Source: Bacillota bacterium
Lineage (GTDB): Bacteria > Bacillota > Clostridia > Lachnospirales > Lachnospiraceae
DNA length: 64,000 nt
Assembly: GCA_023398375.1 (NCBI GenBank)
Contig: JAEWSH010000018.1
Span: forward strand, 1 to 64,000
Reading direction: 5' to 3'
This document shows positions 37,000 through 44,057 of this stretch, piece by piece (positions within the stretch are counted from its first letter, which is position 1; every line of letters starts with the position of its first letter). A program made the position numbers and the translations under genes. Under the pieces are notes generated by a model. The model worked only from the letters and a program-made list of their open reading frames with translations, searched no databases and was not told where the DNA came from.

Positions 37000-37140
37000 A
37001 AAAGGGCCGATTCATCGTCTTTAATAGATTCGGACAGTTGTGCAAGGGAAGACTAGCTTGAAGAGGTTAATTTGAAATCAAATTTATTTATATGATGCTA
37101 AAATCCGTCTAAGACTATTGTCTGTCTAAACGGATTTTTA
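37000..37140 (+). ncRNA. Candidate small non-coding RNA
   Basis: About 140 bases with no ORF or ribosome binding site, placed between an extended -10 promoter (36985-36993) and a terminator hairpin (AAAATCCG at 37100-37107 pairing with CGGATTTT at 37131-37138, then T). Internally, GCACAA (36995-37000) and TTGTGC (near 37035-37040) can enclose an imperfect CCGATTC/GATTCGG stem. It does not match any RNA class I can recall (not 6S, SRP, tmRNA, RNase P, T-box or common riboswitches). It could be an independent sRNA or a leader ending ahead of the GNAT gene at 37245. Confidence 0.45.
37100..37140 (+). terminator. Rho-independent terminator of the RNA candidate
   Basis: An 8-bp outer stem AAAATCCG/CGGATTTT with an inner AGAC/GTCT helix and a terminal run of T. 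Its 5' arm lacks any preceding coding region, which is why a non-coding transcript is suspected. Confidence 0.75.
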
Positions 37141-37244
37141 TGTTTAACTCATAAATTACAAATTATAGCAATAATGAAAATTTCCAATGAGATGCATGTT
37201 TAATTAAAGAAAATCATGTATTTGAATCAAAAGGAGTCAATAAA

Positions 37245-37700
37245 ATGCAATTAGAATATAGAAAAGCAGCTAAGAATCATGCAGATTTACTTATAGATAT
37301 TTATAATTCAGCATTTTATAATGACTATATTCGCTATGGTGAATGTCCTGCCTATGGGAGAACTAGAGAAAGAATGGAGCTATCTATAGCAATGTTTCCC
37401 AAATACATTATTATATGTGACGGTTTTCCGGTAGGCGTAATCTCTTTTGAAAACAAGGGGAACGGATATTACTATCTTGGCTGTCTTTGCATTATTCCAA
37501 CATATCAAGGGAAGGGCATTGGTACACTTGCATTTCAACACATGCTGTGTGTTTGTTCTGACTGGAAAAAAATCACATTGGTGACTCCTTCTGATAAAGA
37601 TGAAAATATTAAATTTTATACAGAAAAATGCAGCTTTCATATTGGGGAAAAAGAGATGGATGGAAGTGTTCAGGTCCTAAATTTCTATAAGGTACGGTAA
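37245..37700 (+). CDS. GNAT-family acetyltransferase
   Basis: A 151-residue single-domain GNAT enzyme. The acetyl-CoA binding loop is readable as YQGKGIGTLAF near residues 87-97, followed by the usual beta-strand and FYTEKCSF near the end. Length is normal. The start has AAAGGAG seven bases ahead of the ATG. The acceptor is unknown. It is the first of six GNAT genes in about six kilobases. Confidence 0.87.
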   Translation: MQLEYRKAAKNHADLLIDIYNSAFYNDYIRYGECPAYGRTRERMELSIAMFPKYIIICDGFPVGVISFENKGNGYYYLGCLCIIPTYQGKGIGTLAFQHMLCVCSDWKKITLVTPSDKDENIKFYTEKCSFHIGEKEMDGSVQVLNFYKVR

Positions 37701-37757
37701 TATAAAATGGATGGAAATGTAGTAGGATGTGTAAGATTTCCAGAACAATGGGATTGA

Positions 37758-37892
37758 ATTCATTTTATTATGCAAAAAATGAATCATATGGAGTCAGAAG
37801 GTTGAAAGAAAATATGATAATGAAGGATACAGCCACGAAAAGGATTCTTTCAACCTATTTATTTGTGGCAGATCACATCTGCAAACAGATGT
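37758..37892 (+). promoter_or_regulatory. Structured leader with nested inverted repeats
   Basis: Three helices lie head to tail in a 200-base gap: ATTCATTTT (37758-37766) with AAAATGAAT (37776-37784); a perfect 12-bp stem AGGTTGAAAGAA (37799-37810) with TTCTTTCAACCT (37845-37856); and ACATCTG (37875-37881) with CAGATGT (37886-37892). The 34-base loop of the second stem contains GCCACGAAA, which can pair with TTTGTGGC at 37862-37869 to form a pseudoknot. The last hairpin ends nine bases before a GNAT gene that lacks a good ribosome binding site. Confidence 0.5.
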
Positions 37893-37900
37893 AATATAAA

Positions 37901-38491
37901 ATGGGTGTAAAAATGAATGTACCGGTAGATATAAGCAATGTCATCATTGAAACAAAACGACTAATTATTCGCCCATGGAAAAAGGAAGATTTGAATGACT
38001 TTTATGAATATGCATCAGTTAATGGCGTAGGACAGATGGCGGGTTGGAATCCCCATAAATCAAAACAAGAATCACAAGAAATTTTAAATATGTTTATAGA
38101 GCACAAAATAACTTTTGCTTTAGAATTAAAGAGAAATAAAAAAGTTGTTGGTTCAATTGGTCTCGAAAGAATAGAAATTGACTTAGGAGAACCTTACACT
38201 AGCTTAAGGGGGAGAGAGGTTGGATATGTCCTAAGTAAGGAATATTGGGGGCAAGGTTTGATGCCTGAGGCAGTAATAAAGGTTATGGAATACTGTTATA
38301 AAGAGCTGAATTGTGAATTCTTGCAATGCAGACATGCGTTTGAAAATGAACAGTCAAAAAGAGTTATAGAGAAGGCTGGCTTTCAATATGTGCAGGAGTG
38401 TGAGCGTACTGGAAGAGATGGAATCAAACGTAAATCTATGGTGTATATAAATAAACAATCTGATAAAACTGCAACTGGTAGGAGGCAATAG
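37901..38491 (+). CDS. GNAT-family acetyltransferase, RimJ/RimL-like
   Basis: A 196-residue GNAT protein of the ribosomal-protein/antibiotic acetyltransferase group: IIETKRLIIRPWKKEDL at the start, EYWGQGLMPEAVIKV for acetyl-CoA binding, and FENEQSKRVIEKAGF near the end. Starts at 37901 or 37913 are both possible and neither has a clear ribosome binding site, while strong hairpins lie just upstream. Ends two bases before the next GNAT gene, so the two are probably co-transcribed. Confidence 0.87.
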   Translation: MGVKMNVPVDISNVIIETKRLIIRPWKKEDLNDFYEYASVNGVGQMAGWNPHKSKQESQEILNMFIEHKITFALELKRNKKVVGSIGLERIEIDLGEPYTSLRGREVGYVLSKEYWGQGLMPEAVIKVMEYCYKELNCEFLQCRHAFENEQSKRVIEKAGFQYVQECERTGRDGIKRKSMVYINKQSDKTATGRRQ

Positions 38492-38492
38492 C

Positions 38493-39008
38493 ATGGTATT
38501 AGAAACTCAAAGATTAGTTTTGAGAGAAATGACACAAGCAGATTTTTCAGAACTTTGTAAAATTCTACAGGATGATGATGTAATGTATGCTTATGAGGGC
38601 GCATTTAGTATTGATGAGGTTCAAGAATGGCTTGACAGGCAAATTGAACGTTATAAAGAATATGAATTTGGCTTATGGGCGGTTGTTCTGAAAGGAACGG
38701 GTGCAATGATAGGACAATGCGGGGTGACAATGCAAGATTACAAAAACAGCAAGGTAATGGAAGTCGGTTATCTTTTTCAAAAAGAACACTGGCATCACGG
38801 ATATGCAAGTGAGGCCGCAATTGCCTGTAAAGAATACGCTTTTGATAAGCTGAATGCGAAAGAAGTATATTCTATTATTCGAGATACAAATATACCATCA
38901 CAAAATGTGGCAGCACGTAATGGAATGACTTGCATAGATAAGTTTATGAAGCATTACCGGGGCATTGATATGCCTCATTTTCTATTCTCTGTTAAGAAGG
39001 CATTATGA
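38493..39008 (+). CDS. GNAT-family acetyltransferase
   Basis: A 171-residue RimJ/RimL-like GNAT (LETQRLVLREMTQADF, then EHWHHGYASEAAIACKEYAF and NVAARNGM). The ATG at 38493 has a strong TAGGAGG eight bases upstream within the end of the previous gene. It shares only family-level similarity with its neighbours, so the cluster is not a simple tandem duplication. Confidence 0.88.
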   Translation: MVLETQRLVLREMTQADFSELCKILQDDDVMYAYEGAFSIDEVQEWLDRQIERYKEYEFGLWAVVLKGTGAMIGQCGVTMQDYKNSKVMEVGYLFQKEHWHHGYASEAAIACKEYAFDKLNAKEVYSIIRDTNIPSQNVAARNGMTCIDKFMKHYRGIDMPHFLFSVKKAL

Positions 39009-39068
39009 AGGGAATAAAAATGTCTATTGGAATTAAGTAAAGCATGAATGGAATATGGAGGAATAGTG

Positions 39069-39554
39069 ATGAATATTCAATTTAGAAAATTCAGTGAATT
39101 TCAAAGAGGAATTATATATGAATTACTAAAAGATGGATATTCATTTGAAAGCAAATATGAGAGGGATTGGATAACAAACTGGAAGGAAGCAGATGATTTT
39201 TTCTATGATAATTTGCAAATAGCAGATGAATGTGGATTTGTAACAACTTTGAATGATATTCCTATTGGTTTTATAAGCTGGGATCCAAGATATATTCCAG
39301 AATACATAGAAATTGGTCATAATTGCATTGCGACGAAGTATAAAGGAAATAAATTCGGAAAAATGCAATTACAAGAAGCTGTTAAACGAATCTCTAATAA
39401 GAATATTAAAAAGCTTATAGTTACTACAGATGAACGATTAGTGTCAGCGCAAAAGAATTACGCGAGCGTTGGTTTTAAATTTGTACAAAAGCGTAAGAAC
39501 GAATGGAATCAGGAATATGCTGGAAAATTGATGGATTATGAAATGAAATTGTAA
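39069..39554 (+). CDS. GNAT-family acetyltransferase
   Basis: About 161 residues from the ATG at 39069, which follows TGGAGGA. The fold is readable from GFISWDPRYIPEYIEIGHNCI and YKGNKFGKMQLQEAV, a slightly divergent acetyl-CoA loop (KGNKFGKMQ in place of RGxGxG). The substrate is unknown. Confidence 0.82.
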   Translation: MNIQFRKFSEFQRGIIYELLKDGYSFESKYERDWITNWKEADDFFYDNLQIADECGFVTTLNDIPIGFISWDPRYIPEYIEIGHNCIATKYKGNKFGKMQLQEAVKRISNKNIKKLIVTTDERLVSAQKNYASVGFKFVQKRKNEWNQEYAGKLMDYEMKL

Positions 39555-39590
39555 ATAAGTGAATTCCAGATTCCATTATGGAGGAATAGT

Positions 39591-39770
39591 ATGGATAAGA
39601 AGATATATTTGGTATTGGCTTGCATTTGTATGTTTCTTGCATTGGGAATGGGGATCGTATCCTTGATTATGGCTTATAAAAATCAAACTTATATTACGGC
39701 GCTGTTCTATCAGATTCCATTACTGCTAATGTTTATATTTTTTGAAGTATATAGGAGGAAAAACAAATGA
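39591..39770 (+). CDS. Small membrane protein
   Basis: A 59-residue ORF beginning MDKKIYLVLAC with a TGGAGGA site seven bases before its ATG. It contains two hydrophobic segments (about 5-27 and 37-52) and a basic tail (EVYRRKNK). Its stop overlaps the start of the MBL-fold gene (ATGA), and the next gene's ribosome binding site (AGGAGG) lies inside its last codons, so the two are translationally coupled. No family recognised. Confidence 0.7.
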   Translation: MDKKIYLVLACICMFLALGMGIVSLIMAYKNQTYITALFYQIPLLLMFIFFEVYRRKNK

Positions 39771-40528
39771 AAAAATGGTTTACGATGAATCAAATTGATG
39801 AAAGCACGTATATAATAAGTGAATATCGTCATTGGGAGGAAACGCACTGCTATCTGTTAAATGGAGAAAAACGCAGCCTGCTGATCGATACGGGGCTTGG
39901 TATCTGCAATATTTATGATGAAGTAAAAAAATTGACGGAAAATCCAATAACGGCAATTGCTACCCATGTTCACTGGGATCATATTGGGGGTCATAAATAC
40001 TTTTCGGATTATTATGCCCATAAAGCAGAACTGGACTGGCTAAATGGAGGATTTCCACTTTCCATGGAAACCATCCAGGAGATGGTAGTGGATCGTTGTG
40101 AACTTCCGGAAGGCTATGATGTCAAGACCTATGAGTTTTTTCAGGGTATACCTACAAAAGTGTTGCAAGGCGGCGAAATAATCGATCTTGGCGGACGAAG
40201 TATTAAAGTAATACATACACCTGGTCATTCGCCAGGACATATGTGTTTCTATGAAGCTGACCGTGGTTATTTGTTCACAGGTGATTTGATCTATAAAGAC
40301 ACATTGTTTGCTTATTATCCGTCGACTGATCCGAAAGCTTATCTTGCTTCACTTGAAAATATTTCGGAGCTGCCTGCAAAGCGCGTGTTTCCTGCGCACC
40401 ATACACTGAATATTCAGCCAGAAATTATAATACGTATGCGTGATGCTTTTCGTGAACTGAAAGCGGAGGGCAAGTTACATCATGGCAGCGGAACTTTTGA
40501 CTATGGTGACTGGGCAGTTTGGCTATAA
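39767..40528 (+). CDS. MBL-fold metallo-hydrolase
   Basis: A 253-residue metallo-beta-lactamase-fold protein with the metal motif THVHWDHIGGH (His67, His69, Asp71, His72), HTPGHSPGHM and a Zn-bridging Asp in FTGDLIY. These are features of glyoxalase-II-like or lactonase-like hydrolases. Length is normal for a stand-alone enzyme. The substrate cannot be inferred. Confidence 0.9.
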   Translation: MKKWFTMNQIDESTYIISEYRHWEETHCYLLNGEKRSLLIDTGLGICNIYDEVKKLTENPITAIATHVHWDHIGGHKYFSDYYAHKAELDWLNGGFPLSMETIQEMVVDRCELPEGYDVKTYEFFQGIPTKVLQGGEIIDLGGRSIKVIHTPGHSPGHMCFYEADRGYLFTGDLIYKDTLFAYYPSTDPKAYLASLENISELPAKRVFPAHHTLNIQPEIIIRMRDAFRELKAEGKLHHGSGTFDYGDWAVWL

Positions 40529-40645
40529 GAGCAAAAATATGATACTAGAAGCCAGAGGCTTTTTACATGCATTATATAATATAAAAGAATTGGAACAGAA
40601 CCCCTTGATTTTTACGCGACTAAAAGTCGTAGATGGGAGCTAAAA

Positions 40646-41137
40646 ATGATAGAAACAGAACGGTTAGAATTACATCCTTTAACTTCACATCAATTAAAAC
40701 TATGGGTTGAAGATATTTCTGCATTAGAAAAAGAATTGAATTGTTCTTATGAGGCAGAGCCGATGGAAGGATTCTTTCTTGAAATAGTAAAGGAACAGCT
40801 TAAAATAACAGAAAATGACACTGCTAACTTTGTATGGCATAGTTTTTGGCTTTTGATTCGCAAAACAGACAGAGTCGTTATTGGTTCTGCTGATTTCAAG
40901 GATATTCCAAATGCCGATAATGAAGTAGAGATTGGTTATGGTTTAGGGAAAAAATTTGAGCATAATGGCTACATGACAGAAGCGGTACAGGCAATGTGTA
41001 AGTGGGCAATGCGTCAAGAAAATGTGTCTCATGTCATTGCAGAGACCGACTTAGATGGATTTGCGTCACAACGTATTTTGCAAAGATGCGGACTTACTGA
41101 AGTAAAGCGAGATGAAACAGTATGGTGGAGACTATGA
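40646..41137 (+). CDS. GNAT-family acetyltransferase
   Basis: A 163-residue RimL-like GNAT (IETERLELHPLTSHQL; IGYGLGKKFEHNGYMTEAV; ASQRILQRCG). GGGAG precedes the ATG by eight bases. Its stop codon overlaps the start of the PhzF-like gene, so both are likely one unit. Confidence 0.88.
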   Translation: MIETERLELHPLTSHQLKLWVEDISALEKELNCSYEAEPMEGFFLEIVKEQLKITENDTANFVWHSFWLLIRKTDRVVIGSADFKDIPNADNEVEIGYGLGKKFEHNGYMTEAVQAMCKWAMRQENVSHVIAETDLDGFASQRILQRCGLTEVKRDETVWWRL

Positions 41138-42003
41138 AGATAAAAGCTTATAAGATGAATGCGTTTGCAAAAACAATAGAGGGGGGAAATCCAGCAGGTG
41201 TAGTTATCGATGCAGATGTACTCTCAGAAAATGAAATGAAAAAAATTGCCGGAATCCTTGGATTTAGTGAGACTGCTTTTGTAATGAAGTCTAATAATGC
41301 AGATTTTAAAGTGCGGTTTTTTACACCAAATGAAGAGGTGGATCTCTGTGGACATGCAACAGTAGGTACATATTCCACATTATTGAGTAAAGGACTTATT
41401 AGGCCAGGGAAATATACACAGGAGACGAGAGCAGGAATCTTAAATGTTGCGGTTAAGGAAGATACAACAATTATGATGAATCAAACATCCCCCGAATTTT
41501 GTGAAATCATTGATGCAAAAGAAATAGCAGATTCATTGAATATTTATGTAGATGATATAGGAAGAGATATGCCGGTACAGATTGTAACGACAGGGCTTAG
41601 AGATATATTGGTTCCCATAAAAAGTATTGATATCCTAAATAGTATAAGGCCTGATTTTGATAAAGTATCTGAAATAAGCAAGAAATGCAATGTAGTAGGA
41701 TATCATTTGTTTACGCTTGATTCACGATATCATTCGAATGCATATTGTAGAAATTTTGCACCACTCTTCGATATTCCGGAAGAGTCGGCAACTGGGACTT
41801 CAAATGGCGCGTTAGCATGCTATCTGTTCAAACAAGGTGTTGTGAGTTCTGGCAGTTGTGAAAATATGATTTTTGAGCAAGGTTATTCGATGAATTTACC
41901 ATCGGAAATACTTGTTTCGTTAGAGGTTGCAGAAGATGAAATCAAAGAAGTAAGAGTTGGCGGAAAAGCGTTAAATTTATGTGAAGTAGAAATTGAACTA
42001 TAA
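41134..42003 (+). CDS. PhzF-family isomerase-like protein
   Basis: A 289-residue protein of the phenazine-biosynthesis PhzF / diaminopimelate-epimerase fold. The typical N-terminus (NAFAKTIEGGNPAGVV), the catalytic-type Glu46 in LGFSETAFV, DLCGHATVGT and ATGTSNGAL are present. Start at 41134 overlapping the GNAT stop. Most members are isomerases of unknown substrate; nothing nearby suggests phenazines. Confidence 0.92.
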   Translation: MKIKAYKMNAFAKTIEGGNPAGVVIDADVLSENEMKKIAGILGFSETAFVMKSNNADFKVRFFTPNEEVDLCGHATVGTYSTLLSKGLIRPGKYTQETRAGILNVAVKEDTTIMMNQTSPEFCEIIDAKEIADSLNIYVDDIGRDMPVQIVTTGLRDILVPIKSIDILNSIRPDFDKVSEISKKCNVVGYHLFTLDSRYHSNAYCRNFAPLFDIPEESATGTSNGALACYLFKQGVVSSGSCENMIFEQGYSMNLPSEILVSLEVAEDEIKEVRVGGKALNLCEVEIEL

Positions 42004-42093
42004 ATGTATTATTTATAAATTAGTTCTTTCTGGATACTCAATTTCAGGAATGACAGATAGATGCAAACAATAATTGAAAGGTAGAAGTAATCT

Positions 42094-42318
42094 ATGAAGT
42101 GTCCTTATTGTGATCGTGAAATGGAGCAGGGATTGTTACAAGGAATGCGGAGAGTTGCCTGGGTAAAAAAGCAGCACAAAATTTGTATCTTACCTAAGCA
42201 GGGAGAAATTTTACTAGAGAATAATAGTATTAATGACTTTATTTTTTCAGCCCAAATCTGTAAAAGCTGCAAAAAGATTGTAATTGATTATTCAGATAAA
42301 GAGATTAAAGAAAGATAA
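42094..42318 (+). CDS. Small zinc-ribbon protein (PF20097-like)
   Basis: A 74-residue protein with CPYCDREM at the start and CKSCKK near residue 57, two CxxC knuckles that should bind one zinc. It resembles the PF20097/DUF6487 family common in this bacterial group; the role is unknown. A weak AAAGG site lies about 12 bases before the ATG. Confidence 0.75.
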   Translation: MKCPYCDREMEQGLLQGMRRVAWVKKQHKICILPKQGEILLENNSINDFIFSAQICKSCKKIVIDYSDKEIKER

Positions 42319-42373
42319 TTATCTTTTGCTCTGTCATGTCAAAAAAATTTTGAATTATGAGGGGTGATTAATC

Positions 42374-42526
42374 ATGAAAAATCTTAAAGTAGCCTTATTG
42401 CAGTTCCTGCCGGAAGAAACGTTAGAAGGCAACCGGCAGAAGGGATTGGAATTTTGCGAACCATTACCAAGGAACATTTAGAATGGAGATATTTTTAGAG
42501 AAAAGAATGATAGGGGAAAGTTATGA
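42374..42526 (+). pseudogene. Remnant of a carbon-nitrogen hydrolase (nitrilase) gene
   Basis: An ATG at 42374 after GGGGTGA opens MKNLKVALLQ, followed by TLEGNRQKGLEFC, the usual N-terminus of nitrilase-family amidohydrolases. The frame stops after 35 codons at TAG (42479-42481); the same frame then reads NGDIFREKNDRGKL to the next stop at 42526, which could be the old C-terminus. Some 200 residues of the middle are gone. The family guess is from the N-terminus only. Confidence 0.5.
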
Positions 42527-42915
42527 TTTTACAAGACCAGAAAAAAAGAAAACAAAGAATTAGTTATGCAATTGCATTTATCATACTACTTGTGATAGAA
42601 GTGTTAATTGCTTTGTTTGTTCATGATACATTTATCAGACCGTATATTGGAGATGTTCTGGTAGTTGTGGTTTTATACATGGGATTGAGAATATTTATAC
42701 CAGATGGGTGTAAATTCGTACCACTGTACATATTTCTGTTTGCTGTATTTGTGGAATGTTTGCAATTTTTTAACCTGGTACAAATTTTAGGAGTGGAGAA
42801 CAATTCATTTTTACGAATCGTAATTGGTTCAGTTTTTGATGTAAAGGATATCTTGTGCTATGGAGCCGGGTGTATTTTGTTAGGTATTTATGAATGGAAA
42901 ATAAAAGGTAATTAA
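42523..42915 (+). CDS. DUF2809-family membrane protein
   Basis: A 130-residue protein with four hydrophobic segments and the family pattern RPYIGDVLVVVVLY, ECLQFF and IGSVFDVKDILCYGAG. This matches the DUF2809 family, small membrane proteins of unknown role. AGGGGAAAG precedes the ATG. Confidence 0.85.
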   Translation: MILQDQKKRKQRISYAIAFIILLVIEVLIALFVHDTFIRPYIGDVLVVVVLYMGLRIFIPDGCKFVPLYIFLFAVFVECLQFFNLVQILGVENNSFLRIVIGSVFDVKDILCYGAGCILLGIYEWKIKGN

Positions 42916-42929
42916 AATTGGAGATTATT

Positions 42930-43352
42930 ATGATTAGAGAAAGTAGTTCAGAAGATATCGATTCCATTATGCAAATATGGCTTGAAAGTAATAACGAAGC
43001 GCATTTTTTTGTACCAGAAGAATATTGGAAGCAGAATTTTGATAGTGTCAAAGAGGCTGTCTCAGAAGGTGTTACTTTATTTGAAGAAGATGGAATCGTA
43101 AAAGGATTTATCGGTATCATAGATGGTTATATTGCAGGGATTTTTGTCAAGAAAGACAGCCGATCTTGTAAAATTGGTAAAAGGCTGCTTGATGAAGTTA
43201 AGAGAAGATATGACAGTTTAGAATTGGATGTATATTTAGAAAACACACAGGCAATTAAATTTTACGAGAGAGAAGATTTTAAAATCGTGAAGAAACAAGT
43301 CAATGAAGATACAGGATTTGAAGAATGTCATATGGACTGGAAACGGTTCTAA
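42930..43352 (+). CDS. GNAT-family acetyltransferase
   Basis: A 140-residue GNAT (IRESSSEDIDSIMQIWLES; YIAGIFVKKDSRSCKIGKRLL as the acetyl-CoA region; NTQAIKFYEREDF). Start at 42930, with TTGGAGA seven bases upstream, rather than the overlapping TTG at 42918. It is the sixth GNAT in the cluster and is separate in sequence from the others. Confidence 0.85.
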   Translation: MIRESSSEDIDSIMQIWLESNNEAHFFVPEEYWKQNFDSVKEAVSEGVTLFEEDGIVKGFIGIIDGYIAGIFVKKDSRSCKIGKRLLDEVKRRYDSLELDVYLENTQAIKFYEREDFKIVKKQVNEDTGFEECHMDWKRF

Positions 43353-43386
43353 AATACGAGAGTTATGTGAAAGAATAGGATAATTT

Positions 43387-43938
43387 ATGAGTAAGAACTG
43401 GAAAAACTATCTACCTAATGTGATTACTGGCATCAGAATAGTGCTTTCGTTAAGTCTTTTACGGATAAATCCGCAGGCCATCGGTTTTTTCGCGATTTAT
43501 ATCATATGTGGAGTGACGGATATGTGTGATGGATTTATGGCTAGAAAATGGAAGGTGAGCAGTAAAAAAGGTGCAACTTTGGACAGTATCGCAGATTTGG
43601 TTTTTATTGTAGTATTGTCGATCATTTTCTTTCCAATCCTGGACTGGAAGCTATGGATGCTCATATGGATTGGAATCATTGCAGGAATACGCTGTTTTTC
43701 TGTTCTGGTAGGAGCAGTCCGATATCAAACAGTTGCATTTATACATACATATGGAAACAAAACAGCTGGATTTTTGTTATTCTGTTTTCCTATTTTGCTG
43801 AAAGTGGCAGGGTTTACAATAACGGTAATGATATTATGTACAGTTACATTCATTTCAGCTATAGAAGAGTTGACGATTATGATTTCTTCCAATTCTTTAG
43901 ACAGAAATAGAAAATGGTTATGGGATAGAAGAAACTAA
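43387..43938 (+). CDS. CDP-alcohol phosphatidyltransferase family protein
   Basis: A 183-residue membrane enzyme with the complete catalytic motif DxxDGxxAR-x8-GxxxDxxxD: Asp45, Asp48, Gly49, Ala52, Arg53, Gly62, Asp66 and Asp70. About six membrane segments. Members transfer a phosphatidyl-type group from CDP-diacylglycerol to an alcohol such as glycerol-phosphate, serine or inositol; the acceptor here is not fixed. It stands alone, followed by a terminator. Confidence 0.92.
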   Translation: MSKNWKNYLPNVITGIRIVLSLSLLRINPQAIGFFAIYIICGVTDMCDGFMARKWKVSSKKGATLDSIADLVFIVVLSIIFFPILDWKLWMLIWIGIIAGIRCFSVLVGAVRYQTVAFIHTYGNKTAGFLLFCFPILLKVAGFTITVMILCTVTFISAIEELTIMISSNSLDRNRKWLWDRRN

Positions 43939-43955
43939 GATATCCAGATTATAAG

Positions 43956-44000
43956 AAACAAGTACTGTTATGGATATTAAATAACCGTACTTGTTTTTTA
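43956..44000 (+). terminator. Rho-independent terminator
   Basis: AAACAAGTAC (43956-43965) pairs with GTACTTGTTT (43987-43996), followed by T. The large loop weakens it, but it lies between two convergent genes and may serve both. Confidence 0.7.
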
Positions 44001-44057
44001 TTGCGTTTATTGGTCTATCTGCACAGGCAAGCAGATACAGATTCATCAGTCAGAGTC

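Noticed and set aside
37245..43352. Integron-like cassette array
   Set aside because: The GNAT-rich region looked like cassettes, but I found no repeated attC-like sequence between the genes and no integron integrase; the integrase at 245 is a phage/ICE type.
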